Shown one piece after another: positions 9,015 to 17,991 of a stretch of 64,000 nucleotides of DNA. This DNA comes from Sphingopyxis sp. (lineage in GTDB: Bacteria; Pseudomonadota; Alphaproteobacteria; Sphingomonadales; Sphingomonadaceae), in contig NZ_JADIZJ010000005.1 of NCBI RefSeq assembly GCF_016704835.1, forward strand, positions 62,001 to 126,000, written 5' to 3'. Made by a program: the position numbers and the translations under genes. The notes below the pieces were generated by a model. The model was not told the origin of the DNA and made no database searches. It saw nothing but the letters and a program-made list of their open reading frames with translations. The stretch's first letter is position 1. Every line of letters begins with the position of its first letter.

Positions 9015-10673
9015 TCAGTTGCCCGATTTCTCGATGTCGGCGATCGCCTTTTCCAGATCGGCGGCGACTTTGGCGCGCATGTCGTCGGACAGGCCGCGCG
9101 CGCGTTCGCCCTCGGCAAAGGCCTCGCGTGCCTTTTTCAGCGCCGACAGCCGCGCCGCCTTACCTTCGGCGCTGTCATTGCACGCGAACATATGAACGCG
9201 GGTGCGCTTGTTGCCATCGGCTTCGTCACGGTTGACGATCGGCGCGGCCTTCGTGCCGTCTCCGCACTTACCCATGATCATCGTCTGTCCGTGAGTGCTC
9301 CAGGTGCCGTGCATGGGAGGCAGCGGAGGCATCGGCGGCATCGGGGCCAGCACGGTGCGCATGCGTTCCTTGCGTTTCGCTTCCAGCTTGTCGGCAATCG
9401 CGTCGGCCTGCTTGCCGGTGATGCCCTGTTCCTTCAGCGTCGCGAGCACATCGTCGCGCGACAGGCTGCCCGGCATGCGGACGTCGATACGGCGCATCTT
9501 GTCCTTGCCGCCGGCGGGGGCGACCATCACCGTCGAGGCATTACCCTCGCCGTCGCCGTCGCGGCGGATGACAATGCGATGCACTTCGCGTTTCTTGCCA
9601 TCCTTGTCAGTCGTGACGTCCTCGCTGTGATCGGTGAAGACCATGACGCCGGGGGCTTCGGGTGCGACCGGCGCTTCGGGGGGCAGCGGGGCTTCGGGCG
9701 GCGCCGGCGGTTCGGCGATATCGACCGTCTGCGCGGTGGCCATGACGACCCCCGCCGGCACCAAGGTTGCCGTCGCCCCCAACACCGCCAGCGTCGTGCC
9801 GCCGATCAGCAACCGGCCCGCCCGTCCGCGCTGTTTCGAAATGTCCCTCCGCATCAACATCGTCAGCCTCTCCTGCAAATTGTCGTGAACTGCCATCGGC
9901 GCCGCCAGCGATAGCCGCGATCCGACCGCAGCCTTGGCGATCGCGGTCGCATAACGCGCGGTGCGCTCGCCGCGCATGTCCGCGTCGGCCATCGTCAGCA
10001 CGCGCGCATCGCACGCCGCCTCCTGATCGAAGCGAAAGGCGCGGATCGCGCGCCAGGCAAATGGGTTGAACCATTGCGACGCCAGCAGCACGAGCGCGGC
10101 GGCATTCGCCCACAGATCGCCGTGGCGATGGTGCGCCAATTCGTGATCGACCGCGAGGGCACGCTCGTCGGCGGCATAGCGGGCAAAGAAATCCTGCGGC
10201 ACGGCAACGATGCGGCGCCACAGACCGAAAGCAACGGGGCCATCGACCGCGTCGGTCATCACCAGCCGGATCGTTCCGATCGGTTCGAGCTCGACCGCTT
10301 CGGCCAGCACCGAAGCGCGAAAGCGGCGATGCGACAACAACGCCATCGCCAGCACTGCCGCCATGCCCATCGCCCACAGCACAAAAGCATAGGGCATGGC
10401 ATCGGCGATTGACCAGGCGGGTGTCGCCGGCACCATCACTGGCGCATCGACCGCGATCATCATAACCTCGCTGGCGCCCGACACGGTCACGGGGTCGGCA
10501 AAGGGCAGCGGCGGCAAGACCAGCCGCAGCGCCGGGATCAGCCACAGGCTGTAAGCCAGCCGCGGCCCGAAATGGCGCGCAAAAGGTTTGCGGACCAGCA
10601 GCACCGCCAGCACCAGCAGCGCGGTGGTGAGCATCGTGTCGCCCCACACCTGCATCCATGTCGCGGCGCTCAT
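9015..10673 (-). CDS. BlaR1-like M56-family membrane metalloprotease with non-penicillin-binding C-terminal domain
   Basis: A 552-residue membrane protein. The N-terminal ~310 residues form the M56 (BlaR1/MecR1) core: paired membrane helices and the zinc motif HELAH at residues 177-181 in VDHELAHHRHGD. In characterised systems such a protease is activated by an outer-face signal and leads to inactivation of the partner BlaI repressor. After the last helix (about residues 300-325) comes a proline-rich linker of repeated PEAP units, then about 200 mostly charged residues with no penicillin-binding SxxK/SxN/KTG pattern. The signal sensed is therefore probably not a beta-lactam. Its ATG overlaps the repressor stop as ATGA. 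Confidence 0.88.
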   Translation of the reverse strand: MSAATWMQVWGDTMLTTALLVLAVLLVRKPFARHFGPRLAYSLWLIPALRLVLPPLPFADPVTVSGASEVMMIAVDAPVMVPATPAWSIADAMPYAFVLWAMGMAAVLAMALLSHRRFRASVLAEAVELEPIGTIRLVMTDAVDGPVAFGLWRRIVAVPQDFFARYAADERALAVDHELAHHRHGDLWANAAALVLLASQWFNPFAWRAIRAFRFDQEAACDARVLTMADADMRGERTARYATAIAKAAVGSRLSLAAPMAVHDNLQERLTMLMRRDISKQRGRAGRLLIGGTTLAVLGATATLVPAGVVMATAQTVDIAEPPAPPEAPLPPEAPVAPEAPGVMVFTDHSEDVTTDKDGKKREVHRIVIRRDGDGEGNASTVMVAPAGGKDKMRRIDVRMPGSLSRDDVLATLKEQGITGKQADAIADKLEAKRKERMRTVLAPMPPMPPLPPMHGTWSTHGQTMIMGKCGDGTKAAPIVNRDEADGNKRTRVHMFACNDSAEGKAARLSALKKAREAFAEGERARGLSDDMRAKVAADLEKAIADIEKSGN

Positions 10674-11038
10674 GACTTGAGCTTCCGCAGCAACGCTTCA
10701 ATCTCGGCGATGTCGGTGTCGGTCAGCGCCTCGCGATCGGCAAGATGCGCGATCAGCGGGCTGACGCGGCCGCCAAACAGGCGGTCGACGAAGCGCTGCG
10801 ATTCCTCGCCGACGGCGTCGGCGCGTTCGATAGCCGGGCTATACAGGTAACGGCGGCCATCGGCGGCGGCGGTCACCGCACCTTTCTGGACCAGCCGCGC
10901 CAGCAACGTCTTGACCGTCGCCTGCGTCCAGCCATTGGCCTTGCCGATCCGGGTGGTGAGATGGGCCGCGGTCTGCGGGGAGTCGTCCCACAGGGCCGAC
11001 AGCACCTGCATTTCCGACTCGCTTGCTCTTTCTGCCAT
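10670..11038 (-). CDS. BlaI/MecI/CopY-family transcriptional repressor
   Basis: A 122-residue winged-helix repressor. Residues about 8-75 give the DNA-binding domain (SEMQVLSALWDDSPQTAAHL, WTQATVKTLLARLVQKGAV) and the C-terminal helix gives dimerisation. The ATG at 11038 is chosen because AGGAGGGG lies 7 bases ahead. It overlaps the M56 protease gene by four bases, so sensor and repressor are made together. A perfect GACTACA-AA-TGTAGTC palindrome sits 38 bases before the start and is the expected autoregulatory operator. Confidence 0.93.
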   Translation of the reverse strand: MAERASESEMQVLSALWDDSPQTAAHLTTRIGKANGWTQATVKTLLARLVQKGAVTAAADGRRYLYSPAIERADAVGEESQRFVDRLFGGRVSPLIAHLADREALTDTDIAEIEALLRKLKS

Positions 11039-11075
11039 CAGAACCCCTCCTATTGGCACCGCTCATCTGCGATGC

Positions 11076-11091
11076 GACTACAAATGTAGTC
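11076..11091. promoter_or_regulatory. BlaI-type operator palindrome
   Basis: GACTACAAATGTAGTC: two perfect 7-base arms around two bases, containing the TACA/TGTA half-sites that BlaI and MecI proteins bind. It lies 38 bases upstream of the repressor start, where it would block the operon promoter. Confidence 0.75.
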
Positions 11092-11604
11092 AACGGGCTG
11101 AATGGTCGATGAACGAAACTGAACGGCCCAGCATCCCTCATCCCGGTGAATGCCGGAATCGCGACGATGCGTTCGGCGCGAGGTTGAGATCCCGGCTTTC
11201 GGCGAGCTGACGAAACAGGGAGATCGCCAATGTGTCGGGATTTTTGACAAGCTCGGATGCTGGTAAGGAATCGCTAACCACCGTCTCGCGCGCATATCCG
11301 TCGCCGCGCCAGATTGGCACGGCAATTGAATGGTATCAGATGTTCCCGAGTGTTCCGCTCAATTGGAGCGGTGGGGGGCATCGGTCTGGTCCCTGATGCC
11401 CCCTGCCCCCACCGGGAAATCTCCACTTGCCCCCGATGCAGACGGGGGGCGGAGCGGCCGAAAGGCCCCGCCCCCCGGACGCGCTGCCTTGCAGGATTCT
11501 CGAATACGGCCGACGGTTGGCAACAACGAAGGTCGGTCACCCACAACCTCGTCATCCCGGCGAAAAGGGAAAGTCCGCTCGCAACCCCAATCAGCCAAAC
11601 AAAA
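11092..11604. other. Non-coding region between the BlaI operator and grxD terminator
   Basis: About 500 bases without a convincing gene. It holds two partial copies of a TCATCCCGG-type repeat (11138-11158 and 11551-11569; a better copy is at 41325) and a CCGCTC-aattg-GAGCGG hairpin (11355-11371). Short open frames here are proline/arginine-rich shadows without ribosome sites. One minus-strand frame (11138-11320) has somewhat protein-like composition but runs into the repeat and may be a relic. Confidence 0.45.
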
Positions 11605-11632
11605 GCCCGCCGGAACGCATGCTCCGACGGGC
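11598..11632 (-). terminator. Intrinsic terminator of the DUF1476-bolA-grxD operon
   Basis: Ten-base stem with one mismatch (GCCCGCCGGA 11605-11614 and TCCGACGGGC 11623-11632, 8-base loop) followed on the minus strand by TTTTGTTT. It starts 21 bases after the grxD stop. Confidence 0.8.
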
Positions 11633-11652
11633 CTGTCGTCGTTGGGCGCGGC

Positions 11653-11982
11653 TTACTCCGCCCGTGCCGGGATCCCCGTCATCAGCGTGTGCAGCTCGCC
11701 GGCTTCCCACATTTCCATCATAATGTCGCTGCCGCCGACGAACTCGCCCTTCACATAGAGCTGGGGGATCGTCGGCCAGTCGGAAAATTCCTTGATGCCC
11801 TGCCGGACTTCCATGTCCTGCAGCACGTCGACGGTCTCATATTCGACGCCCAGGCGGTCGAGCATCGCAATCGCGCGCGAGGAAAAGCCGCACTGCGGAA
11901 ACAGCGGCGTGCCCTTCATGAACAACAGGACGGAATTGTCGGCGACCAGCTTGGCGATGCGGTCATGCGTGGGTTCGGTCAT
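11653..11982 (-). CDS. grxD: Monothiol glutaredoxin, Grx4/GrxD type
   Basis: A 109-residue monothiol glutaredoxin that binds and delivers [2Fe-2S] clusters, normally with a BolA partner. The active-site CGFS lies within LFPQCGFSSRAIAMLDRLG, preceded by the conserved FMKGTP lysine region and followed by the WPTIPQLYVKGEFVGGSDI glutathione-binding segment. It is the last gene of an operon with bolA 45 bases upstream, which matches the functional pairing. Length is typical. Confidence 0.97.
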   Translation of the reverse strand: MTEPTHDRIAKLVADNSVLLFMKGTPLFPQCGFSSRAIAMLDRLGVEYETVDVLQDMEVRQGIKEFSDWPTIPQLYVKGEFVGGSDIMMEMWEAGELHTLMTGIPARAE

Positions 11983-12027
11983 AATCGTCTCCGTTGGCGC
12001 GTTGCGCCAGAAATTTGATGCTGGCCC

Positions 12028-12261
12028 CTATGAAGGGACGGCCGTGGTCAATTGCAAGGCATGAAGTTCGCCGCCCATGCGTCCGCCGAGCGCCGCATAG
12101 ACCGCCTTGTGCTGCGCCACCCGCGTCATGCCGCGAAAGGATTCACTGATCACATGCGCCGCATAATGGTCGTTGTCGCCCGCCAGATCGGTGATCGCGA
12201 CCTCGGCATCGGGAAACGCCGCAGCGATCATCGCCCGCAGATCATCGGCGCGCATGCCCAT
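12028..12261 (-). CDS. BolA/IbaG family iron-sulphur regulator
   Basis: A 77-residue BolA-family protein. It has the stretch GDNDHYAAHVISESFRG with the conserved histidine, and RVAQHKAVYAALGGRMGGELHALQL, the class II signature ending in the invariant His. BolA proteins bind a shared [2Fe-2S] cluster with monothiol glutaredoxins, and grxD is next in the operon. The start at 12261 lies four bases after the stop of the DUF1476 gene. Confidence 0.94.
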   Translation of the reverse strand: MGMRADDLRAMIAAAFPDAEVAITDLAGDNDHYAAHVISESFRGMTRVAQHKAVYAALGGRMGGELHALQLTTAVPS

Positions 12262-12265
12262 CGGA

Positions 12266-12592
12266 TCAGCCCTGCTTGTCCATGAACTGACGCCGGGCTT
12301 CGACGGCCTTGTCGTTCAGCGCGGCGCGGATTTCAGCGTCGCTGATTTCGACCTGCGCTGCGGTTAAATCGCCCGCAAGCTTGCGGATTACGTCTTCGTC
12401 GCCCGCTTCCTCGAAATCGGCCTGTACGACCGCCTTGGCATAAGCGTCGGTTTCCTCAGGCGTCAGCCCCATGCGCTCGGCCGCCCACTCGCCGACCAGC
12501 CGGTTGCGCCGCGCGGTAATACGGAACTGCACGTCCTGATCACGGGCGAATTGGGCCTCGAAGGCGCGTTCACGATCGTCGAATCCGCTCAT
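12266..12592 (-). CDS. DUF1476 protein, ATP-synthase inhibitor zeta-subunit type
   Basis: A 108-residue, mostly helical, charged protein beginning MSGFDDRERAFEAQFARDQD, the hallmark of the alphaproteobacterial DUF1476 family. A member of this family in Paracoccus is the zeta subunit that inhibits the F1-ATPase. Whether this copy inhibits ATP hydrolysis is by analogy only. It heads the operon with bolA and grxD. Confidence 0.9.
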   Translation of the reverse strand: MSGFDDRERAFEAQFARDQDVQFRITARRNRLVGEWAAERMGLTPEETDAYAKAVVQADFEEAGDEDVIRKLAGDLTAAQVEISDAEIRAALNDKAVEARRQFMDKQG

Positions 12593-12741
12593 AATGTCCT
12601 CATGGGTTTGAAACTGTCGCCTTGCAGATAGGTTGCGCGCCCCAAGGGCGCAAGCGACCTGTGCCGCTGATCACTTCCCTTTTACGGACGGAGGGGTTAG
12701 GGTCCGATCAGGGAATGGGTCGTACCGCAGCAATGAAGACT

Positions 12742-12772
12742 GCGCCTTGCCGCATATGCATCGGCAGGGCGC
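12742..12772. repeat. Hairpin in the leader of the CHAT-protein gene
   Basis: Eleven-base arms with one G:T-type mismatch (12742-12752 and 12762-12772) around a 9-base loop CATATGCAT. It ends 28 bases before the ATG at 12801. There is no T-run, so an mRNA leader structure or a protein site is more likely than a terminator. Confidence 0.4.
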
Positions 12773-12800
12773 CTCTAGCCTTGTGTTTGGGGGATAGGTG

Positions 12801-15800
12801 ATGACCGCTCGACGTCCGTTTTGCCTGCCGATTCTGGCAGCGCTCGCCTTGGCGGCGCCCGGAGCCGCGCAGGCGCAGGGCACCGACCCCACGCTCCGCG
12901 ACAGTTTTTCAATCGGCGATCAGGGCGGTTCGCTCTGCGCGGTGCAGGCGACGGTGCGCGACAGCGTGATCGATGGCATGTTCGACCGCGCTTGGGTGAT
13001 CCTTTGCCGCGACGCCAGTCAGCCGGTCGGCACTGTCCGTATGCTCCGCGCCGGATCCGACCAAGCCCGCACGCGGATCGAACGCGGCCGCGCCGCCACC
13101 GTCACCTGCGCCGCCGACGGCACTTGCACGGTCAAGGACAGCAGCGTTGTATGGCAAACGCGGATCGAGACTGAGGGCAACACCGCTTACACGGTCGAAG
13201 GTTTTGCCGCCTACGGTGACGCGCTGAACCTCGCGCTCGAATCGATCCGGCAGCGGAAGGTCGTCCCCGGCGTCATCAAGGTCGCGACGACATCGGTCGG
13301 CGCCAACGACGGCTTCGCCCGCACGCTGGCGGGCGCGATCGATGTCGATAAGGCATTGGCCGAGGGATACCGGCGCAACCACAGCGGCGACTATGCCGAA
13401 GCCGCCGAATTTTTCGAAACATTGTCGCGCCGCACGCAGGGCGACCAGGACGCCGCCGACATCGACCCCACCGAGTTCACGCTGAATCGCGCGCTGCAAC
13501 GCTCGAACCTCGGCGAGTTCGGCGAAGCCGAGCGGCTGTTCGCCGAGTCCGAGGCGGCCCCGACCAGCGACCCCGTCCAGCTGCGCCTGCGCCGCAACTT
13601 CCGCGCCATCCATGCGCTGAACCAGCGCGATTATGACGGCGCGGCCGACCTGCTGCAGCGGCCGATCCCGCCGCTGACCAGCGCGGTCACCGTCGATGGC
13701 GCCAGCGTCACGTTGACGCCGACGATTGTCGCCGGGGTCAACAGCGGCAGCAATGCCCGCGCCGTCCAGCAAGGTTCCGACCGCGAACGACTGACCCCGC
13801 TCGAACGCGCCCAGATCATCGACGCGCAGGCGGTCCACCTGCTCGGCATCGTCGAACGGCTGCGCGGCAATGGCGCAGCGGCCAAGGCGGCGCAGCTCAA
13901 AGGCCTTTCCGATGCGCTCGCGGTGCGCGAAGGCCGCGTCACCTCGATCGTGCGCCTCCGTTCGCAGATGCTCGGCGAACTCGCGCTCGCCGAAGAGGCG
14001 CTGGGCGACACCGCCGCCGCCGATGCGCGCTTCCTTGAGTCGGTAAACGCTCTGGCCGTCGAATATCCCGAAACCAACGCGCTCGCCTCGGCGCGCGCGC
14101 GCTATGCAGCGTTCCTCACCCGCCATGGTCAGGACGACAAAGCGCTCACCATCTATCGCGAAGTCGTCACCGCGCTGGCGCAGTCACAGCGCTCGACCAC
14201 CGGCATGGCGAACATGATGGCGCCCTATTACCGGCTGCTCGCCAGCCGCGCAGCGAGTGATCCGGCCGCCGTCGGCGATTTTTTCGTCGCCAGCCAGTTG
14301 CAGGTTCGCCCCGGCGTCGCCGACACGCAAGCGGTGCTGGCGCGCGAATTGTCGAGCGGAAGCGACGACGGCGCGCGGCTGTTCCGGCAGGCGACGACGC
14401 TGAACCGCGATATCGAACGCGCCCGGATTGAGGATGCGCGGCTCGGGCAATTGCCGGTTTCGCCTGAAATCAATGCGCTGCGCGCCGATCTGAAGACCCA
14501 GATCGACAATCTGTCGTTCCAGCAGGCCGAAACGATCATCGCCCTTGCCGCCTTCCCGCAATATCGCGTCGTCGCCCCCGGCAAGCTCGACCTGCCCGAA
14601 TTGCAGCAGGTGCTGCGTCCTGACGAAGCCTATCTGAAAATGCTCGTCGTCAGCGATGCGGTTTATGCGATGCTGATCGAGCCCGGCAGTGCGCAGCTGT
14701 GGAAATCGGACATCAGCGCGGCGGCGCTCGACACCGCGGTTGATACAATCCGATCGACCATCTCGATCGTCGAAAACGGCCGCCGCGTCACCTATCCGTT
14801 CGACGCCGCAACCGCCTACAAACTCTATGGCCAGCTGTTCGGTCCGGTCGCGGCCAGGCTGCCAACGGTCGCGCATCTGATTTTCGAACCCGACGGCGCC
14901 ATGCTGCGACTGCCGATCAATCTGCTTGTCACCGCCGATACGGGCCTAGCCGCCTATGAGCAGCGACTGCTCGATCCCAACGCCGATCCGTTCGACATGC
15001 GCCAGGTCGCATGGCTCGGGCGCACGACGCGGCCGAGCACCGCGGTTTCCACGCTCGCCTTTCGCAATGCGCGGCAGGCGGCACCGTCGAAAGCGACAAA
15101 CCAATATTTCGGGCTGGGGCAGAATCTGCCGGTGAACGGCACGTCGCTGCCGTCGCTCGGCACCCGCGGCGCAGCAGCCAGCAGCATCGACGGCGACTGC
15201 CAATGGGACGTGTCCCAATGGGCACGGCCGATTTCCGCTGATGAGCTCGTTACCGCGCGCAACGCAATGGGCCGCGACGCTGCGACGCTGCTGACCGGCG
15301 GCGCCTTCACCGACAGCGCGGTCAAGAACCGCACCGACCTCAATGACTATCGCATCATCCATTTTGCCACCCACGGGCTCGTGACCGCGCCGCGCCCTGC
15401 CTGCCCCGCGCGTCCGGCGCTGGTTACCTCGTTCGGCGACGGCGATTCGGACGGGCTGCTGACCTTCCAGGAGATCTTCGATCTCAAGATCAACGCCGAC
15501 CTTGTCATCCTGTCGGCGTGCGACACCGCGGGCGCCGCATCGATCGCAGCGACGCGCGAAGCTGGACTGTCTGGCGGCGGCAATGCGCTCGACGGACTGG
15601 TACGCAGCTTTATCGGTGCCGGCGGCCGTTCAGTGATCGCAAGCCACTGGCCCGCTCCCGATGATTTTGATGCAACCAAGCGGCTGATCGGCGGGCTGTT
15701 CGCCGTCGGTCAAGGCACCAGCGTCGCCGACGCGATGTGGGGAACGCAGAAGACGCTGATGGACGACAAGCAAACGTCGCATCCCTATTATTGGGCGGGG

Positions 15801-15899
15801 TTTGCAATCATCGGTGACGGCGGTCAGGCGCTGCTGCACGGCAACACCGCCGCCGCTGCCGCGCCAATCGGGGAGGTGGCTGGCCGCGCCGCCCGCTAG
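12801..15899 (+). CDS. Exported TPR-CHAT domain protein
   Basis: A 1032-residue protein with a signal peptide (about residues 1-27, ending in AAQAQ), a central helical region of tetratricopeptide-like repeats (about 170-560; e.g. AEGYRRNHSGDYAEAAEFFETLSR), and a C-terminal CHAT caspase-like domain. The catalytic dyad is visible: His858 in HFATHG and Cys907 in LSACDT. CHAT domains are usually cytoplasmic proteases; the signal peptide puts this one in the envelope. The ATG at 12801 has a GGGGGA ribosome site. The gene is followed after 4 bases by a CHASE2 cyclase and then by two-partner secretion genes, so a role in surface-protein secretion or processing is plausible but inferred. Confidence 0.9.
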   Translation: MTARRPFCLPILAALALAAPGAAQAQGTDPTLRDSFSIGDQGGSLCAVQATVRDSVIDGMFDRAWVILCRDASQPVGTVRMLRAGSDQARTRIERGRAATVTCAADGTCTVKDSSVVWQTRIETEGNTAYTVEGFAAYGDALNLALESIRQRKVVPGVIKVATTSVGANDGFARTLAGAIDVDKALAEGYRRNHSGDYAEAAEFFETLSRRTQGDQDAADIDPTEFTLNRALQRSNLGEFGEAERLFAESEAAPTSDPVQLRLRRNFRAIHALNQRDYDGAADLLQRPIPPLTSAVTVDGASVTLTPTIVAGVNSGSNARAVQQGSDRERLTPLERAQIIDAQAVHLLGIVERLRGNGAAAKAAQLKGLSDALAVREGRVTSIVRLRSQMLGELALAEEALGDTAAADARFLESVNALAVEYPETNALASARARYAAFLTRHGQDDKALTIYREVVTALAQSQRSTTGMANMMAPYYRLLASRAASDPAAVGDFFVASQLQVRPGVADTQAVLARELSSGSDDGARLFRQATTLNRDIERARIEDARLGQLPVSPEINALRADLKTQIDNLSFQQAETIIALAAFPQYRVVAPGKLDLPELQQVLRPDEAYLKMLVVSDAVYAMLIEPGSAQLWKSDISAAALDTAVDTIRSTISIVENGRRVTYPFDAATAYKLYGQLFGPVAARLPTVAHLIFEPDGAMLRLPINLLVTADTGLAAYEQRLLDPNADPFDMRQVAWLGRTTRPSTAVSTLAFRNARQAAPSKATNQYFGLGQNLPVNGTSLPSLGTRGAAASSIDGDCQWDVSQWARPISADELVTARNAMGRDAATLLTGGAFTDSAVKNRTDLNDYRIIHFATHGLVTAPRPACPARPALVTSFGDGDSDGLLTFQEIFDLKINADLVILSACDTAGAASIAATREAGLSGGGNALDGLVRSFIGAGGRSVIASHWPAPDDFDATKRLIGGLFAVGQGTSVADAMWGTQKTLMDDKQTSHPYYWAGFAIIGDGGQALLHGNTAAAAAPIGEVAGRAAR

Positions 15900-15903
15900 A
15901 CCG

Positions 15904-17991
15904 ATGGACCTATCCGACACCATGCCACCCGCGGCTGATCCGGCCGCGCCCGACGGTCAGCGGCCCGCGGTTCCGCTGGGCAAGCGCGTGCGCCGACTGA
16001 TCATGCAGCTTGGCCCGTCGCGCATGGCGGCGACGATCCTGTTTCTCATCGTCGCAATATTGATCGCGCGCTTTAGCTGGCAAATGCCGTTGGTTGATGC
16101 CGCCGAACGGGCGCTGTACGACGCGCGGGTGACGCTGATGGCGCCGCATGTCGATCAGGACAAACGTATCGTCCTGATCACTTATAATGACGAAACTCTG
16201 TTCAACACCGGCATCCGCTCGCCGCTAGATCGCACCCTGCTTGCCAATGCGCTTGGCAATATCGACCAGATGGGCGCCAAGGCGATCGGCATTGATATCG
16301 CGTTCGATTCGCCGCGCCCGGACGACGAGGTGCTGAAGACTCAGCTGCGCGCGATGACGACGCCGACCTGGCTCGCCTATGCCGAGCAAGCGAGCAATCC
16401 GAACACCATCTTTTACGAACAACAGAAATTTCTCGAAGCCTTCATCGCCGCGGTCACGACCGACAAGACCAAGCCAACAAGCGTGCTGTTCCGCACCGAT
16501 GACGACAGCGTGATCCGCAACTGGCCCGACCGGCCCAGGAATCTGCCGCCACTGATGTCGAACGCCATGGCGCCGGTCGATCCGGCGCACACGAATTTTC
16601 AGGGGAATATCCGCTTCCTTGCCCCCGCGCGCGCCGCAAAAGGTCAGGAGGAACCCGTCTTTGCCAATATTCCGATCGATACCTTCGCCATGCCGATGGA
16701 CGCCGACATGCGTGCGGGCTTCTCGGAGCTGGTCAAGGGTCGCTACGTTCTGATCGGCGGCGACATCATCGACAACGACCAGTTCAATACGCCGCTCAGC
16801 CGCTTTACCGATCCGATTACCGGCCAGCATGAAACGATGATCGGGCTGGAGGTCCACGCCCATATGCTGGCACAGCAGCTCGACAACGCCTGGTCGCGCC
16901 CGCTCGCTGGGCCGGTGCTGTGGATTCTCGCTGTGCTGATCGTGCTGGCGGGCGGCTTGACCAGCCTGATCGATCTGCGCGCGCGCTGGGTCGCGCTTGT
17001 ATTTCTGGGGCAGCTGGCCTTTTTCATCGCCTTTCCCTTCTGGTTGCAGGGCCGCGGCGTCGATACAACGACGCTGCCGACCTTTGGCTGGGCGATTGGC
17101 TGGCTGTTCGGCTATGCCGCAGTGGGCACCGCGGCGCGCACCATTGGGTCGCGCCAGCGTGCCTTTGCCCAGTCAGCGCTCGGCAAATATCTGCCCGCCG
17201 ACGTTGCGGCGCAGATCATGCGCGATCCCGACCAGCTGTCGCTGCACGGCGAACGCCGCAACATCTTCTGCGTTTTCACCGACCTGGAAGGCTTTACCAA
17301 GCTCAGCCACGCGGTGACGCCGGAAACCGTCGCGCGGCTGCTTAACGCCTATCTCGATCGCTTGTCCGACATCGTGCTCGACCATGGCGGTACGATCGAC
17401 AAGTTCGTCGGCGACGCCATCGTGGCCTTTTGGGGCGCGCCGCTCAGCCGCCCCGACGATGGTCCGCGCGCCGCCGCCGCGGCACTGGCGATGTATCAGG
17501 CTGGCGAGAAATTCCGCGTCGACCTGGCCGAGGGCGTGCCGCCGCTCGGCATGACGCGCGTCGGCTTGCACGTCGGCGACGCGATCGTCGGCAATTTCGG
17601 CGGCGAGGGGCGTATCCAATATACCGCGCTCGGTGACAGCATGAACACCGCTTCGCGCCTCGAAGCGGCGAACAAGGGCTTGAAAACGGGCGTCCTGATC
17701 TCGGCCGAGGCGGCGGCGCGATCGGGCCGCGACGACCTGATACAAATGGGGCGGGTGACGCTGCGCGGTCGCGCCCAGCCGGTCGATGTGCTCACCCCAC
17801 GCGCCGACATCGCCCCCGAACAACGCGCCCGGATCGCGGCGATGGTCGCAGCGCACACGGCAGGCGATAAGAATGCCTATGTGACCTGTGCCACAGCAAT
17901 ACAGGCGGAATTCGGTCAGGATCCAGCCATCATGTTTCTGATAGAACGCCTGAACAATACCGAAAAAGGAGAAAGCTATGTCCTTTCCTGA
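15904..17991 (+). CDS. CHASE2-domain class III adenylate cyclase
   Basis: A 695-residue membrane enzyme predicted to make cAMP from ATP. Order: cytoplasmic N-terminus, helix 1 (about residues 35-58), a periplasmic CHASE2 sensor (about 60-330), three more helices (about 335-430), and a class III cyclase domain (about 450-630). Metal-binding Asp460 (FTDLEGFT) and Asp504 (KFVGDA) are present, as are the adenine-selecting Lys500 and Asp578 and the transition-state residues Asn581 and Arg585 (GDSMNTASRLE). It should therefore be active on ATP. The start is 4 bases after the CHAT gene stop, and the 3' end overlaps the next gene by 14 bases. The CHASE2 ligand is unknown. Confidence 0.92.
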   Translation: MDLSDTMPPAADPAAPDGQRPAVPLGKRVRRLIMQLGPSRMAATILFLIVAILIARFSWQMPLVDAAERALYDARVTLMAPHVDQDKRIVLITYNDETLFNTGIRSPLDRTLLANALGNIDQMGAKAIGIDIAFDSPRPDDEVLKTQLRAMTTPTWLAYAEQASNPNTIFYEQQKFLEAFIAAVTTDKTKPTSVLFRTDDDSVIRNWPDRPRNLPPLMSNAMAPVDPAHTNFQGNIRFLAPARAAKGQEEPVFANIPIDTFAMPMDADMRAGFSELVKGRYVLIGGDIIDNDQFNTPLSRFTDPITGQHETMIGLEVHAHMLAQQLDNAWSRPLAGPVLWILAVLIVLAGGLTSLIDLRARWVALVFLGQLAFFIAFPFWLQGRGVDTTTLPTFGWAIGWLFGYAAVGTAARTIGSRQRAFAQSALGKYLPADVAAQIMRDPDQLSLHGERRNIFCVFTDLEGFTKLSHAVTPETVARLLNAYLDRLSDIVLDHGGTIDKFVGDAIVAFWGAPLSRPDDGPRAAAAALAMYQAGEKFRVDLAEGVPPLGMTRVGLHVGDAIVGNFGGEGRIQYTALGDSMNTASRLEAANKGLKTGVLISAEAAARSGRDDLIQMGRVTLRGRAQPVDVLTPRADIAPEQRARIAAMVAAHTAGDKNAYVTCATAIQAEFGQDPAIMFLIERLNNTEKGESYVLS

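Noticed and set aside
11138..11320. 60-codon minus-strand frame with moderately protein-like content
   Set aside because: Ends within a dispersed repeat, lacks a ribosome site and matches no family; mentioned only as a possible relic in the non-coding entry.
17880..17896. A near-CRP site (TGTGA-N6-CCACA) in the cyclase gene
   Set aside because: One half-site mismatch and it lies within conserved coding sequence far from a start codon that needs it.
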